64,000 bases of DNA, from the NCBI RefSeq assembly GCF_021390495.1, contig NZ_JAJEJP010000001.1, positions 2,790,001 to 2,854,000 of the forward strand, written 5' to 3'. The notes below the pieces were generated by a model. The model was not told the origin of the DNA, ran no database searches, and saw only the letters and a list, made by a program, of their open reading frames with translations. This document shows, piece by piece, positions 37,835-47,279 of the stretch. A program made the translations under genes and the position numbers. The first letter of the stretch is position 1. Every line of letters begins with the position of its first letter. The DNA is from Paraburkholderia sp. ZP32-5. GTDB lineage: Bacteria > Pseudomonadota > Gammaproteobacteria > Burkholderiales > Burkholderiaceae.

Positions 37835-38198
37835 CACCGCCGCGCGCGAGCACGCTGCTTCCGTAGGTGTTTTCACCAACCGGCACGGCGCGCTGTTGCA
37901 CGCGCCAGATTATGCGTTCTATGATTATAAAAAGCACTATCGAGTCTGATAAGGTCGAAGTGCGGAGACGCTAGCTCGTAGGTTGAGCAGGCAAATAAGT
38001 GATTCGGCACGGTAGCGCTGCACGGCAACGCAGGCCAGGTTGAAATTTAATGTGCGTTTTTTGTCTACAAAACGCTCAAATAACGGGACGACCGACGCCG
38101 CGGCACGACCGCTTGCCCAGTCAGCGCCCCGTTGCGGACGAACTTTGCGGACAACACGAGCGCCCGGACCGGCACGCTGAATATTCGGAGAGACAACC
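37835..38198. other. intergenic region before the MFS transporter gene
   Basis: About 360 bases with no gene that I can support. It contains motif copy B at 37913-37935, and an extended less GC-rich leader (38030-38090) before the ribosome site GGAGAGAC of the transporter gene. Confidence 0.5.
37913..37935 (-). promoter_or_regulatory. shared 23-bp motif, copy B (before the MFS transporter gene)
   Basis: The reverse strand reads the motif of copy A with a single change (TGCA becomes CGCA), 22 of 23 identical. It lies 264 bases before the transporter start, in the opposite orientation to copy A. Confidence 0.65.
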
Positions 38199-39509
38199 AT
38201 GTCGTATCGACGAGGCTGGATTGCAGTCTTCCTGTTCACCCTGGCAACGATCAACTATATGGACCGCATCGCGTTGTCGATTGCGGCCAGGCCGATCGCA
38301 ACGGAGTTCAAGCTGTCCGCCGTCGGCATGGGTTATCTGTTCTCGTCGTTCATCTGGAGCTACGCGCTTTTTCTGATCCCGATGGGCATCCTCGTCGACC
38401 GCTTCGGTGTGAAGCGGATGGCGGGCGCCGGGATCTTCATCTGGTCGGCGGCAACGGTGCTGACCGGCGCGGCATCGAACTTCACGAGCCTGCTCGTCGC
38501 CCGTCTCGTGATGGGCGGCGGTGAGGCGGTCAGCAATCCGGTCGGCGCGAAGGTGATCCGCCAGTGGATTCCGGCGACGGAACGCGGCATGGTCACGTCG
38601 ATGTTCAATAGCGGCTCGTATGCCGGGCCGGCCATCTGTTCCGCCTTCCTGGGCGCGCTCGTCGCCGTGTATGGATGGCGTTCGTCGTTCGTCGTGGCGG
38701 GCTGCATCGGCTTCGTCTGGCTGGCCGCGTGGCTGCTGTTCTTCAACTCGCCGGACAAGGCGAAGTGGCTGTCGGCCGCGGAACGCGACAAGATTCTGCG
38801 GGAACGCGAGTCCGTACCCGCCGTCCAGGCTCCGGCACAGGCAACGGACACCGGCGCGGCTTCGTCCGGCCTGCTCGCGCTGCTGCGTTCGCCGACCTTG
38901 TGGGGGCTCGCGCTCACGCAGGGCTGCAACGTGTACACCCAGTACCTGTTCCTGACCTGGCTTCCCAGCTATCTGCAAGCGAGCCGCCATCTGAGCATTT
39001 CAAAAACCGGCGCGTTCGCCGCGGTGCCCTATGCCGCGGCGGTGGTGCTGTGCATCCTGGCCGGGCGTCTGAGCGATCACTTCCTGAAGAAGAGCGATAT
39101 CGGAACCGGCCGCCGCCGCAATGCGGTCGCGCTGGCGATGCTGACCGGCGCGGCGATCCTGGCCGTGCCCTTCACCACCAATCTCGCGGCGCTTCTGCTG
39201 GTGTTCTCGGTGACGCTGACCGGCATCGCGTCGACGACGTCTCTGAACTTTGCGCTTCTGAACGATCTGCTGCCGGGTTCCAAAGACGTCGCGAAGGCCA
39301 TGGCGTTCGTGGTCGTCGGCGGCAACATCTTCGGCATGATCGCGCCGATCGCCACCGGCTACGTTATCGATGCCACGGGCAGCTATAACTGGGCATTCGT
39401 TATCGCTGGTGCGCTGTGCGTAGTCGGCGCGATCGTCGCGTTGACGATGACGCGCAAGCCGATTTCGGCCGAACCGGGTTCATCCGGCATTCAGGCCGCG
39501 ACCTCGTAA
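38199..39509 (+). CDS. MFS transporter, anion:cation symporter (sugar-acid) family
   Basis: A 436-residue 12-segment transporter of the ACS family (GudP/ExuT/tartrate-like). The start YRRGWIAVFLFTLATINYMDRIALSIAARPIATEF, the loop FGVKRMAGAGIFIWSAATVLTG, and LVMGGGEAVSNPVGAKVIRQWIPATERGMVTSMFNSGS are family hallmarks. Members import organic or sugar acids (glucarate, galactonate, hexuronates, pantothenate) with protons or sodium. Lying in the same motif-bearing cluster as a lactonase and Ldh2-type dehydrogenase, it likely imports the sugar acid used by them. The ATG at 38199 follows GGAGAGACAACC. Confidence 0.92.
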   Translation: MSYRRGWIAVFLFTLATINYMDRIALSIAARPIATEFKLSAVGMGYLFSSFIWSYALFLIPMGILVDRFGVKRMAGAGIFIWSAATVLTGAASNFTSLLVARLVMGGGEAVSNPVGAKVIRQWIPATERGMVTSMFNSGSYAGPAICSAFLGALVAVYGWRSSFVVAGCIGFVWLAAWLLFFNSPDKAKWLSAAERDKILRERESVPAVQAPAQATDTGAASSGLLALLRSPTLWGLALTQGCNVYTQYLFLTWLPSYLQASRHLSISKTGAFAAVPYAAAVVLCILAGRLSDHFLKKSDIGTGRRRNAVALAMLTGAAILAVPFTTNLAALLLVFSVTLTGIASTTSLNFALLNDLLPGSKDVAKAMAFVVVGGNIFGMIAPIATGYVIDATGSYNWAFVIAGALCVVGAIVALTMTRKPISAEPGSSGIQAATS

Positions 39510-39620
39510 GCTGCCGCAAAGCCGCGGCGGTAACGGTGAGTCTCCAGTCATCCAGTGATCCAGTCACGACAGGCATATGCCACCGGACGCGCTCGTCGCA
39601 CCCGGTGGCAATGCGCTGCC

Positions 39621-40634
39621 TCACCCCTTGCGCGTGGCAATTTCCATCAGCGCCGTACGTCCGAAGATCCCATACGGGTTGCCGAGCGTTTCAAGCTCTT
39701 CATAGTGGTTGTACAGCGACGCCTGAACGACAGGCGTCGGCTTGCCGGCCGCATTGACCGCCGCGGCAAAATCGCGCGACTGACGCTGGAATTCCGGCGT
39801 GTCGAGCGACGCATAGCCGATCGTCAGCGGACAAACGAGACTGCCGATATGGCGAGCCGGACTCAACTGCGCTTCGGTTGCGTCGGTCAGATGGACGTAC
39901 TTGCCCCGGGACGACAGCCGCACCGGCTGCAGGTCGTAGATGCCGCTCAACAGAAGCGCGTGTTTGAAGACGCGCGGATCGACGCCGTACTTCGCCTGCC
40001 AGTCCTGCGTCAACGCGACAGCCAGCAGATGCGAGCCGGACGAATGCCCGGACAGATAAATCTCGCGGCCATTCGCACCGAACGACCCGGCGTTCCTGGC
40101 GACCCACGCGATACCGGTCTGCACCTGCTGCGCCATCGCGGCGAGGTCGCCGTTCAGGTTCTGCACCCACGCGAAATCGAGCAACACGAAATTGACGCCC
40201 GCGCCGACGAACATCTCGGCGAGAAACGCGTAGTCGCGCGCATCGGTGACCCGCCACGCGCCGCCGTGAATGAACACGTGAACCGGCGCGTTCTTCGCGC
40301 GGGTCCGGAAGATGTTCATGCCTTCGATCGGCGTGGCGCCGTAAGACGCGCGTTGCGGCTGTCCGAGCCGTTTCAGCGCATCGTCGCTGCGTTCGCGATA
40401 GCGCGCGATCAGCTGGCTTTCGTTCGGTGCGTAAGCCGTCTGGTTATAGGCTTTGTCGAGTTCGGCCTGCGTCATGCCGGACCAGACGATGGGACCGCCG
40501 GCGGTACCGGCGGCCACGGGTTGTTTATCGGCGACGCACGCGGCTAGCGGCGTCAGTGCACAGCCGAGGCCCGCGAGCATCAATCGGCGGCGGCTTGCGT
40601 CCGCGTCGGGCAACTCGCTGGATGATTCCTTCAT
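39621..40634 (-). CDS. exported alpha/beta hydrolase (carboxylesterase / arylformamidase-like)
   Basis: A 337-residue protein. The N-terminus is twin-arginine-like (SRRRLMLAGLG at residues 14-24) and runs into a possible lipobox LAAC (Cys33), so it is likely exported and perhaps lipid-anchored. The body is an alpha/beta hydrolase with oxyanion HGGAW, nucleophile elbow GHSSGS and a final His in YNHYEELETLG; the HGG motif and the AYAPNESQLIARYRERS start resemble kynurenine formamidase and BD-FAE esterases. Substrate unknown. The ATG at 40632-40634 is used; an in-frame extension to 40778 has no signal-like sequence. It converges with the MFS gene but does not carry the shared motif in its promoter. 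Confidence 0.82.
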   Translation of the reverse strand: MKESSSELPDADASRRRLMLAGLGCALTPLAACVADKQPVAAGTAGGPIVWSGMTQAELDKAYNQTAYAPNESQLIARYRERSDDALKRLGQPQRASYGATPIEGMNIFRTRAKNAPVHVFIHGGAWRVTDARDYAFLAEMFVGAGVNFVLLDFAWVQNLNGDLAAMAQQVQTGIAWVARNAGSFGANGREIYLSGHSSGSHLLAVALTQDWQAKYGVDPRVFKHALLLSGIYDLQPVRLSSRGKYVHLTDATEAQLSPARHIGSLVCPLTIGYASLDTPEFQRQSRDFAAAVNAAGKPTPVVQASLYNHYEELETLGNPYGIFGRTALMEIATRKG

Positions 40635-40858
40635 GCGGGGGTCTCCAAGGGATTGGTATAAGTCGGCCGCGCGGCGGAAGTTCGTTGGATACGCATCGAT
40701 CCGGCCGATGTCGTCGCGGTCGTTGAACTCTATGGCGCTATATTCCCTGGGACAAACGAATTGCACCGATGCCGGCATGAAGCGACTTTATGAATCGGCC
40801 CCGGGCCGGCCCGCGCGGGCGCCGGCCGGCAAAAAATGCCTCTGCCCCGGCGGCCCCT

Positions 40859-40864
40859 TATAAT
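40859..40864 (+). promoter_or_regulatory. -10 element upstream of valS
   Basis: TATAAT 41 bases before the valS start, downstream of a GC-rich inverted repeat (about 40804-40829). No clear -35 is seen at 16-18 bases spacing. Confidence 0.45.
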
Positions 40865-40904
40865 CATTCATTCTCCGCCTCTCAAAGCCTGCTTTTAATC
40901 AGAA

Positions 40905-43784
40905 ATGAGCGACACCCAGAGCTCCACCCCGTCGACGCTCGCGAAGAGCTTCGAACCTCACACCATCGAAGCCCACTGGGGCCCGGAATGGGAAAAGCGC
41001 GCGTACGCCGCGCCCTCCTTCGACGCGAACCGCAAGGATTTCTCGATCCAGCTGCCGCCGCCGAACGTCACCGGCACGCTGCACATGGGCCACGCGTTCA
41101 ACCAGACCATCATGGATGGCCTCACCCGCTATCACCGCATGCTCGGTGAAAACACGCTGTGGGTGCCGGGCACCGACCACGCGGGTATCGCCACGCAGAT
41201 CGTCGTCGAACGGCAACTGGATGCGCAAGGCGTGTCGCGCCATGACCTTGGCCGCGAGAAGTTCGTCGAGCGCGTGTGGGAGTGGAAGCAGCAGTCCGGC
41301 TCGACGATCACGAATCAGGTGCGCCGTCTCGGTGCGTCGATCGACTGGTCGCGCGAATACTTCACGATGGACGACAAGATGTCGGCTGCCGTGCGCGACG
41401 TGTTCGTGCGTCTGTACGAACAGGGGCTGATCTATCGCGGCAAGCGCCTCGTCAACTGGGACCCGGTGCTGCTCACCGCGGTGTCCGATCTCGAAGTGGT
41501 CAGCGAGGAAGAAAACGGCCACCTGTGGCACATCCAGTACCCGCTGACCGATGGCTCCGGCCATCTGACCGTCGCCACCACCCGTCCGGAAACCATGCTC
41601 GGCGACACCGCCGTGATGGTGCATCCGGAAGACGAGCGCTACGCGCATCTGATCGGCAAGACCGTCACGCTGCCGCTGTCGAATCGCGAAGTTCCGATCA
41701 TCGCGGATGATTACGTCGATCGCGAGTTCGGCACCGGCGTCGTGAAGGTCACGCCCGCGCACGATTTCAACGACTACCAGGTCGGCCTGCGCCACAAGCT
41801 GGCGCAAATCGAAATCCTGACGCTCGACGCGAAGATCAACGACAACGCGCCGGAAAAATATCGCGGCCTCGACCGTTTCGAAGCCCGCAAGCAGGTCGTC
41901 GCCGATCTCGAAGCGCTCGGCGCGCTCGAATCGGTGAAGCCGCACAAGCTGATGGTGCCGCGCGGTGACCGCACCGGCGTCGTGATCGAGCCGATGCTGA
42001 CCGACCAGTGGTTCGTCGCGATGAGCAAGCCGGCACCGGAAGGCACGTTCAATCCGGGCAAGTCGATCGCCGAAACCGCGCTCGACGTGGTCCGCAACGG
42101 CCAGATCAAATTCGTGCCGGAGAACTGGACCACCACGTACTACCAGTGGCTCGAAAACATCCAGGACTGGTGCATCTCGCGTCAGTTGTGGTGGGGTCAT
42201 CAGATTCCGGCGTGGTACGGCGAAAACGGCGAAATCTTCGTCGCGAAGACCGAGGAAGACGCGCGCGCGAAAGCCGCCGCGGCCGGCTACACCGGTGCGC
42301 TGAAGCGTGACGAAGACGTGCTCGACACGTGGTTCTCGTCGGCGCTGGTGCCGTTCTCGTCGCTCGGCTGGCCGAACGAAACGGAAGAACTGAAGCACTT
42401 CATGCCTTCGTCGGTGCTGGTGACCGGCTTCGACATCATCTTCTTCTGGGTCGCGCGCATGGTCATGATGACCACGCACTTCACCGGCAAGGTGCCGTTC
42501 GACACGGTGTACGTGCACGGTCTGGTGCGTGACGCCGAAGGCCAGAAGATGTCGAAGAGCAAGGGCAATACGCTCGACCCGATCGATATCGTCGACGGCA
42601 TCGATCTCGATGCGCTGGTCGCCAAGCGCACCACCGGGCTGATGAATCCGAAGCAGGCCGCGTCGATCGAAAAGAAAACGCGCAAGGAATTCCCGGACGG
42701 CATCCCCGCCTTCGGCACCGATGCGCTGCGCTTCACGATGGCGTCGATGGCAACGCTCGGGCGCAACGTCAATTTCGACCTCGCGCGCTGCGAGGGCTAT
42801 CGCAACTTCTGCAACAAGCTGTGGAACGCCACGCGCTTCGTGCTGATGAACTGCGAAGGCGAAGACTGCGGCTTCGGCCAGGCGTCGGGCTGCGGCACCT
42901 GCGGGCCGGACGGCCATCTGCATTTCTCGCCGGCCGATTTCTGGATCGTGTCGCAACTGCAGCGCGTCGAAGCCGAAGTCGCGAAGGGCTTCGCCGACTA
43001 TCGCTTCGACAATGTGGCCAACGCCCTATACAAGTTCGTCTGGGACGAATACTGTGACTGGTACCTCGAACTCGCGAAGGTGCAGATCCAGACGGGTCAA
43101 CCGAACCAGCAACGCGCCACGCGGCGCACGCTGCTGCGCGTGCTGGAGACGGTGCTGCGCCTCGCGCATCCGGTGATTCCGTTCATCACCGAAGCGTTGT
43201 GGCAAAAAGTGGCGCCGCTCGCCGGCCGCTATCCCGCAGGCAAGGCCGAAGGCGAAGCGTCCATCATGGTGCAGCCGTACCCCATCGCGGAACCGTCGAA
43301 GATCGACGAAGACGCCGAACGCTGGGCGGCCGATCTCAAGGCAGTCATCGATGCGTGCCGGAATCTGCGCGGCGAAATGAATCTGTCGCCGGCGGTCAAG
43401 GTACCGCTGCTCGCGACCGGCAACGCCGAGCGCCTTCGCACTTTCGCGCCTTACGCGCAGGCATTGGCGCGTTTGTCCGACGTGCAGATCATCGCCGACG
43501 AAGCCACGCTCGACGCGCAGGCAGATGGCGCGCCAATTGCTATCGTAGGGAGCGACAAGCTCGTATTGAAGGTCGAAATCGATGTGGCGGTCGAACGCGA
43601 ACGCCTGTCGAAAGAGATCGCGCGACTCACCGGCGAGATCGCCAAATGCAACGGCAAGCTGAAAAATGAAAGCTTCGTTGCCAAGGCGCCGCCCGCGGTC
43701 GTTGAACAGGAACAAAAGCGGCTTGCCGAATTCGAAACCACCGTGGGCAAGCTGAAGGCACAACTGGCTCGCTTGCCGGTCTGA
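40905..43784 (+). CDS. valS: valyl-tRNA synthetase
   Basis: A 959-residue class I aminoacyl-tRNA synthetase that charges tRNA-Val with valine. HIGH-type motif [14 protein letters not shown] is near residue 48 and the KMSKS loop [14 protein letters not shown] near residue 547. The CP1 editing domain, which clears mischarged Thr, lies between, and a C-terminal anticodon domain is followed by the short ValS coiled-coil arm ([45 protein letters not shown]). The length is usual. The ATG at 40905 starts [20 protein letters not shown] 12-kb-scale operon is not suggested; it stands with its own promoter and a hairpin follows before galU. Confidence 0.98.
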   Translation: MSDTQSSTPSTLAKSFEPHTIEAHWGPEWEKRAYAAPSFDANRKDFSIQLPPPNVTGTLHMGHAFNQTIMDGLTRYHRMLGENTLWVPGTDHAGIATQIVVERQLDAQGVSRHDLGREKFVERVWEWKQQSGSTITNQVRRLGASIDWSREYFTMDDKMSAAVRDVFVRLYEQGLIYRGKRLVNWDPVLLTAVSDLEVVSEEENGHLWHIQYPLTDGSGHLTVATTRPETMLGDTAVMVHPEDERYAHLIGKTVTLPLSNREVPIIADDYVDREFGTGVVKVTPAHDFNDYQVGLRHKLAQIEILTLDAKINDNAPEKYRGLDRFEARKQVVADLEALGALESVKPHKLMVPRGDRTGVVIEPMLTDQWFVAMSKPAPEGTFNPGKSIAETALDVVRNGQIKFVPENWTTTYYQWLENIQDWCISRQLWWGHQIPAWYGENGEIFVAKTEEDARAKAAAAGYTGALKRDEDVLDTWFSSALVPFSSLGWPNETEELKHFMPSSVLVTGFDIIFFWVARMVMMTTHFTGKVPFDTVYVHGLVRDAEGQKMSKSKGNTLDPIDIVDGIDLDALVAKRTTGLMNPKQAASIEKKTRKEFPDGIPAFGTDALRFTMASMATLGRNVNFDLARCEGYRNFCNKLWNATRFVLMNCEGEDCGFGQASGCGTCGPDGHLHFSPADFWIVSQLQRVEAEVAKGFADYRFDNVANALYKFVWDEYCDWYLELAKVQIQTGQPNQQRATRRTLLRVLETVLRLAHPVIPFITEALWQKVAPLAGRYPAGKAEGEASIMVQPYPIAEPSKIDEDAERWAADLKAVIDACRNLRGEMNLSPAVKVPLLATGNAERLRTFAPYAQALARLSDVQIIADEATLDAQADGAPIAIVGSDKLVLKVEIDVAVERERLSKEIARLTGEIAKCNGKLKNESFVAKAPPAVVEQEQKRLAEFETTVGKLKAQLARLPV

Positions 43785-43792
43785 TCGATGCG

Positions 43793-43822
43793 CCCTGCCC
43801 GCCGCAACAGTGGCGGGCAGGG
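43793..43822 (+). terminator. 11-bp hairpin between valS and galU
   Basis: CCCTGCCCGCC at 43793-43803 pairs perfectly with 43812-43822 around an 8-base loop, nine bases past the valS stop. Only CCTT follows, so it may be a weak terminator or an attenuator before galU. Confidence 0.5.
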
Positions 43823-43851
43823 CCTTAAACCAGAGGACTCAGGGTATTCAC

Positions 43852-44733
43852 ATGCTTAAAGTTACGAAGGCGGTATTTCCGGTAGCAGGTCTTGGCACCC
43901 GGTTCCTCCCCGCCACGAAGGCGAGCCCGAAAGAAATGCTGCCGATCGTCGACAAGCCGCTGATTCAATACGCGGTCGAAGAGGCGATGGCGGCGGGTAT
44001 CACCGAAATGATCTTCGTCACCGGGCGCAGCAAGCGCGCGATCGAGGACCATTTCGACAAGTCCTATGAGATCGAGGCCGAACTCGAGGCGCGCGGCAAG
44101 GCCAAGCTGCTCGAACTCGTACGCAGCATCAAGCCGAGCCACGTCGACTGCTTCTACGTGCGTCAGGCTGAAGCGCTGGGCCTCGGTCACGCAGTGCTGT
44201 GCGCGGAAAAGCTGGTCGGCGACAACCCGTTCGCCGTGATCCTCGCGGACGACTTGCTGTACGGCACGCCGCCCGTGATGACGCAGATGATCGAGGTGTT
44301 CGATCACTATCACAGCTCGGTGATCGGCGTCGAAGAAATCCCGCCGGAAGACACCAAGTCGTACGGCATCGTCGACGGCAAGGAGTGGGAAGACTCGATC
44401 ATCAAGATGTCGGGCATCGTCGAAAAGCCGGAGCCGAGCGTGGCGCCGTCGAACCTCGGCGTGGTGGGCCGCTATGTGCTGAAGCCGCGAGTTTTCGAGC
44501 ACCTGCGCTCGATCAAGCCGGGCGCGGGCGGCGAATTGCAGCTGACGGACGCGATCCAGTCGCTGCTCGCCGACGAACAGGTGCTCGCGTACAAGTATCA
44601 CGGCACGCGTTTCGACTGCGGCAGCAAGCTCGGTTATCTGAAGGCGACAGTCGAATTCGCGCTGCGCCACCCGGAAGTGGCCGCCGATTTCGATCAGTAT
44701 CTGCGCACCCGTTCGCCGGTTCTCGAAGGCTGA
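43852..44733 (+). CDS. galU: UTP-glucose-1-phosphate uridylyltransferase
   Basis: A 293-residue nucleotidyltransferase that makes UDP-glucose for exopolysaccharide, LPS and galactose metabolism. The activation loop is complete: FPVAGLGTRFLPATKASPKEMLPIVDKP at the N-terminus, with FVTGRSKRAIEDHFD, GLGHAVLCAEKL, the catalytic D-D-L-L (ILADDLLYG), GIVEKPEP and GTRFDCGSKLGYLKA. The ATG at 43852 is used rather than an upstream in-frame ATG that would overlap the hairpin. Identification is secure. A very strong intrinsic terminator follows. Confidence 0.97.
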   Translation: MLKVTKAVFPVAGLGTRFLPATKASPKEMLPIVDKPLIQYAVEEAMAAGITEMIFVTGRSKRAIEDHFDKSYEIEAELEARGKAKLLELVRSIKPSHVDCFYVRQAEALGLGHAVLCAEKLVGDNPFAVILADDLLYGTPPVMTQMIEVFDHYHSSVIGVEEIPPEDTKSYGIVDGKEWEDSIIKMSGIVEKPEPSVAPSNLGVVGRYVLKPRVFEHLRSIKPGAGGELQLTDAIQSLLADEQVLAYKYHGTRFDCGSKLGYLKATVEFALRHPEVAADFDQYLRTRSPVLEG

Positions 44734-44764
44734 TCAGTCTCGAATACCGAAGGCTGAAACGAAC

Positions 44765-44806
44765 AAGGCGCTGGACCCAGATGCTGGGTCCAGCGCCTTC
44801 TTTTTT
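44765..44806 (+). terminator. intrinsic terminator of galU
   Basis: A perfect 16-bp stem, AAGGCGCTGGACCCAG at 44765-44780 with 44784-44799, a 3-base loop, followed by C and six T. It lies 31 bases after the galU stop; the tusA gene is convergent beyond it. Confidence 0.93.
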
Positions 44807-44890
44807 ACATCGGTGTGCAGTTTTTTCGCGTACCGGCCGCGTTGCCGGCCAGCGATGCCGCAATTGCGACTGATACCGCTTCGATACCGC

Positions 44891-45124
44891 CTAGCGGCGC
44901 CGCATCAGAAACGTGAACACCTTGTCTTGCGCGGAGCTTTCGACGATCTCGTTGCCGGTCTGTTTCGCGAACGCGGCGAAATCGCGCTGCGAGCCGGGAT
45001 CGGTGGCGAGCACCTTGAGAATCTGGCCGCTTTCCATATCGGCGAGCGCCTTCTTGGCGCGCAGGATGGGCAGTGGGCACATAAGCCCGCGCGCATCGAC
45101 TTCCTTGTGAATCTGAATTTGCAT
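44891..45124 (-). CDS. tusA: TusA/SirA-family sulfur-carrier protein
   Basis: A 77-residue protein with the CPxP sulfurtransferase motif DARGLMCPLPILRAKKALADM (Cys16-Pro-x-Pro19). It shuttles sulfur as a persulfide on Cys16, for tRNA 2-thiolation or other sulfur uses. Length is standard. ATG at 45122-45124; upstream in-frame frame is Arg-rich noise. It is downstream of the two Gfo/Idh/MocA genes on the same strand but about 107 bases away with a hairpin between, so it is likely separate. A distinct paralogue for tRNA thiolation or SoxZ-type use cannot be told apart from sequence. Confidence 0.88.
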   Translation of the reverse strand: MQIQIHKEVDARGLMCPLPILRAKKALADMESGQILKVLATDPGSQRDFAAFAKQTGNEIVESSAQDKVFTFLMRRR

Positions 45125-45198
45125 CGACGATGACCTTCGGGACGAGGCGTCGCGCACGACGCCGGACTGAAGGTCAAATTCTACAGTAGGCGCCGCAG

Positions 45199-45218
45199 TG
45201 CCGCCGGGCATGGCGGCA
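45199..45218 (-). terminator. hairpin at the end of the iolG operon, candidate terminator
   Basis: TGCCGCC at 45199-45205 pairs with GGCGGCA at 45212-45218 around a 6-base loop, 14 bases past the last iolG-type gene on the minus strand. No T-run follows. Confidence 0.35.
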
Positions 45219-45231
45219 ATCACGCACTCCG

Positions 45232-46263
45232 CTACAGCGTCACCGCCTGCCCGCTCTGCAGCGACTGGCGCAGCGCGACGCCGATGCGGGTCGCTTCGAG
45301 CGCATCGGCGAGACTCGCGCCCTCCTGCTGCGTGCCTTCCCGCACCGCCGCGACGAACGCGCGCGCCTCGTGCAGAAACGCATCCTCGAAACGGTCGAAA
45401 AAGCTCGGCGTGCATTCGTTGCGAATACCGGTCGCGTCGTAAATCTCGACACGATTCGCGCGCGGATTGCGGCCGATCGCGAGCGCGCCGGCCGTACCGA
45501 TTACCTCGCTGTGCGTATCGTTGCCGTGCGCCTGGGTGCGCGACGCATAGAACATCGCGAGCTTGCCGCCTTCGAACTCGCAGATCGCCACGCCGTTATC
45601 GACATCGCCGAATTCGCGCAATCCATCGTGCAGCGCGACCGCGCCGGCCGCGAACACGCGCGTCGCGCGCGGCTTGCCGAGCAGCCAGCGGGCGACATCG
45701 ATATCGTGCACCGTGCAGTCGAGAAAGATGCCGCCGGAGGTCGCCGCGAAACGCACGAAAAAGCCGTCGTCGTCGTTTTTATCGGTGGTCTGCGAGCGCA
45801 CCAGAAACGGCCGGCCGATCTGCCCGGCCGTGATCGTGTCGAACGCATCGCGATAGCTCGGATCGAAGCGGCGCATGAAGCCGATCGTCGCCTGCAGATG
45901 CGGATAGCGCGCGGCCTCGGCCAGCACACGCTCGCATTCGGCGACATCGAGCGACAACGGCTTTTCGCAGAACACATGCTTGCCGGCTCGCAATGCATCG
46001 ACGATCTGCTGCGCGTGCAACGACGACGGCGTCACGAGCCACACCGCATCGACGTCGGGATCGGCGAGCAGCCTGGCGTAATCGTCGTAAAGACGCGGCT
46101 CGGGCAGCGCTTCGCGCGCCCACGCAAGCTCATCGGCCAGCGGACTGCACGCGGCCACGAGCGCCGCGCCCGGCACGCGATACGCGAGGTTGTCGGCGTG
46201 CCGCTTGCCGAGCCGCCCCAGGCCGACCACGCCGATTCGCAAGCGCTCAGTGGCCGGCTTCAT
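45232..46263 (-). CDS. Gfo/Idh/MocA oxidoreductase, second inositol-dehydrogenase-like enzyme
   Basis: A 343-residue NAD(P)-dependent dehydrogenase. The N-terminal Rossmann part reads LRIGVVGLGRLGKRHADNLAYRVPGA; the conserved lysine motif is HVFCEKPLS, and the active-site segment GGIFLDCTVHDIDVARWLL contains the H-D-x-D pattern. It is related to, but not identical with, the iolG product upstream (about one-third alike by eye), and may act on scyllo-inositol, D-chiro-inositol or a keto-inositol. The ATG at 46261-46263 overlaps the iolG stop as ATGA. It is the third and last gene of the rpiR-iolG operon. Confidence 0.9.
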   Translation of the reverse strand: MKPATERLRIGVVGLGRLGKRHADNLAYRVPGAALVAACSPLADELAWAREALPEPRLYDDYARLLADPDVDAVWLVTPSSLHAQQIVDALRAGKHVFCEKPLSLDVAECERVLAEAARYPHLQATIGFMRRFDPSYRDAFDTITAGQIGRPFLVRSQTTDKNDDDGFFVRFAATSGGIFLDCTVHDIDVARWLLGKPRATRVFAAGAVALHDGLREFGDVDNGVAICEFEGGKLAMFYASRTQAHGNDTHSEVIGTAGALAIGRNPRANRVEIYDATGIRNECTPSFFDRFEDAFLHEARAFVAAVREGTQQEGASLADALEATRIGVALRQSLQSGQAVTL

Positions 46264-47279
46264 CACGATGCCTCGCCGAGCTTGATTGCGCGGCCCTCGC
46301 GCCATGAGCGCGTGGCGGCTTCCGCGAGTTCGAGCGCTTTCAGACCATCGGCGACCGTCGTGCGCACCGGCTTGCCATGCGTGACCGCATCGAAGAAATG
46401 CGCGATTTCGAGCGCGTAGGCCGCGCGATAACGTTCGAGAAAAAACGCCTCCGGCACATCGGTCGACACCTCGGTCTTCGAGTACGCGGTGACTTCGGTC
46501 GGCCGCATGTTGCCCGCCTGCAGCATGCCGGTGCTGCCGAGCACTTCGAAGCGCTGGTCATAGCCATAGGCGGCACGGCGCGCGGTGTTGATCTGGCACA
46601 GCCGCCCGCGCTTCGTGCGGATCGTCACCGCGGTCGAATCGATATCGCCTGCTTCCGCGATCGCCGGATCGGTCAGGCAACTGCCGGTGGCGTGCAGCGT
46701 GTCGGCTTCGTCGTCGAGAATCCAGCGGAAGATATCGAAGTCGTGGATCAGCATGTCCTTGAAGATGCCGCCCGAATGCCGGATGTAGTCGACCGGCGGC
46801 GCACCCGGATCGCGGCTCGTCACGACCAGCATTTCCGGCGTGCCGATCTCGCCCGCGTCGATGCGCGCTTTCAGCGACGAAAAGGTCGGATCGAAGCGGC
46901 GCTGAAAGCCGATCATGCAGACCACACCCGCGCGCTCCACTGCGTCGGCGCACATCCGCGCGCGCTCCAAGGTCAGATCGACCGGCTTTTCGCAGAACAC
47001 GTGCTTGTTCTGCGCGGCCGATTTCACGATCAGCTCCGAATGCGTGTCAGTGCTCGAACAGATGACGGTCGCACCGATCGACGCATCGCCGATCGCGCCG
47101 TCGACATCCGCGACCTTCGCGCCGTGCTGCGCGGCGAGCGCGGCGGCGGCTTCCTGATTGACGTCGACCACGTACTTGAGCCGCACGCCCGGCTGCCGCG
47201 CGAGATTTGCCGCATGGATCTTGCCGATGCGCCCCGCGCCGAATACCGCGACGTCGATCGTGTTTGCCGCGTCAGTCAT
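46263..47279 (-). CDS. iolG: myo-inositol 2-dehydrogenase
   Basis: A 338-residue Gfo/Idh/MocA enzyme, the first step of inositol catabolism (myo-inositol + NAD to 2-keto-myo-inositol). Cofactor motif IDVAVFGAGRIGKIHAANLA, catalytic Lys motif HVFCEKPVD, and the substrate loop RDPGAPPVDYIRHSGGIFKDMLIHDFDIFRWIL with the conserved D-x-x-x-H-D-x-D are typical of IolG. Starting ATG at 47277-47279 has GGAGG six bases before. Its start overlaps the end of the rpiR gene by eight bases, so the two are cotranscribed. The gene belongs to the inositol locus controlled from 48.2 kb. Confidence 0.92.
   Translation of the reverse strand: MTDAANTIDVAVFGAGRIGKIHAANLARQPGVRLKYVVDVNQEAAAALAAQHGAKVADVDGAIGDASIGATVICSSTDTHSELIVKSAAQNKHVFCEKPVDLTLERARMCADAVERAGVVCMIGFQRRFDPTFSSLKARIDAGEIGTPEMLVVTSRDPGAPPVDYIRHSGGIFKDMLIHDFDIFRWILDDEADTLHATGSCLTDPAIAEAGDIDSTAVTIRTKRGRLCQINTARRAAYGYDQRFEVLGSTGMLQAGNMRPTEVTAYSKTEVSTDVPEAFFLERYRAAYALEIAHFFDAVTHGKPVRTTVADGLKALELAEAATRSWREGRAIKLGEAS

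Noticed and set aside
40804..40836. GC-rich inverted repeat followed by six A before valS, looking like a terminator
   Set aside because: A-run on the plus strand follows the stem, so it would not be a T-run for plus-strand transcripts, and for the minus strand the order is wrong.
40899..42956. 685-codon open frame antisense to valS
   Set aside because: Its codon pattern mirrors the GC-rich third positions of valS; the translation is Arg/His/Val-rich without any domain, and valS itself is certain.
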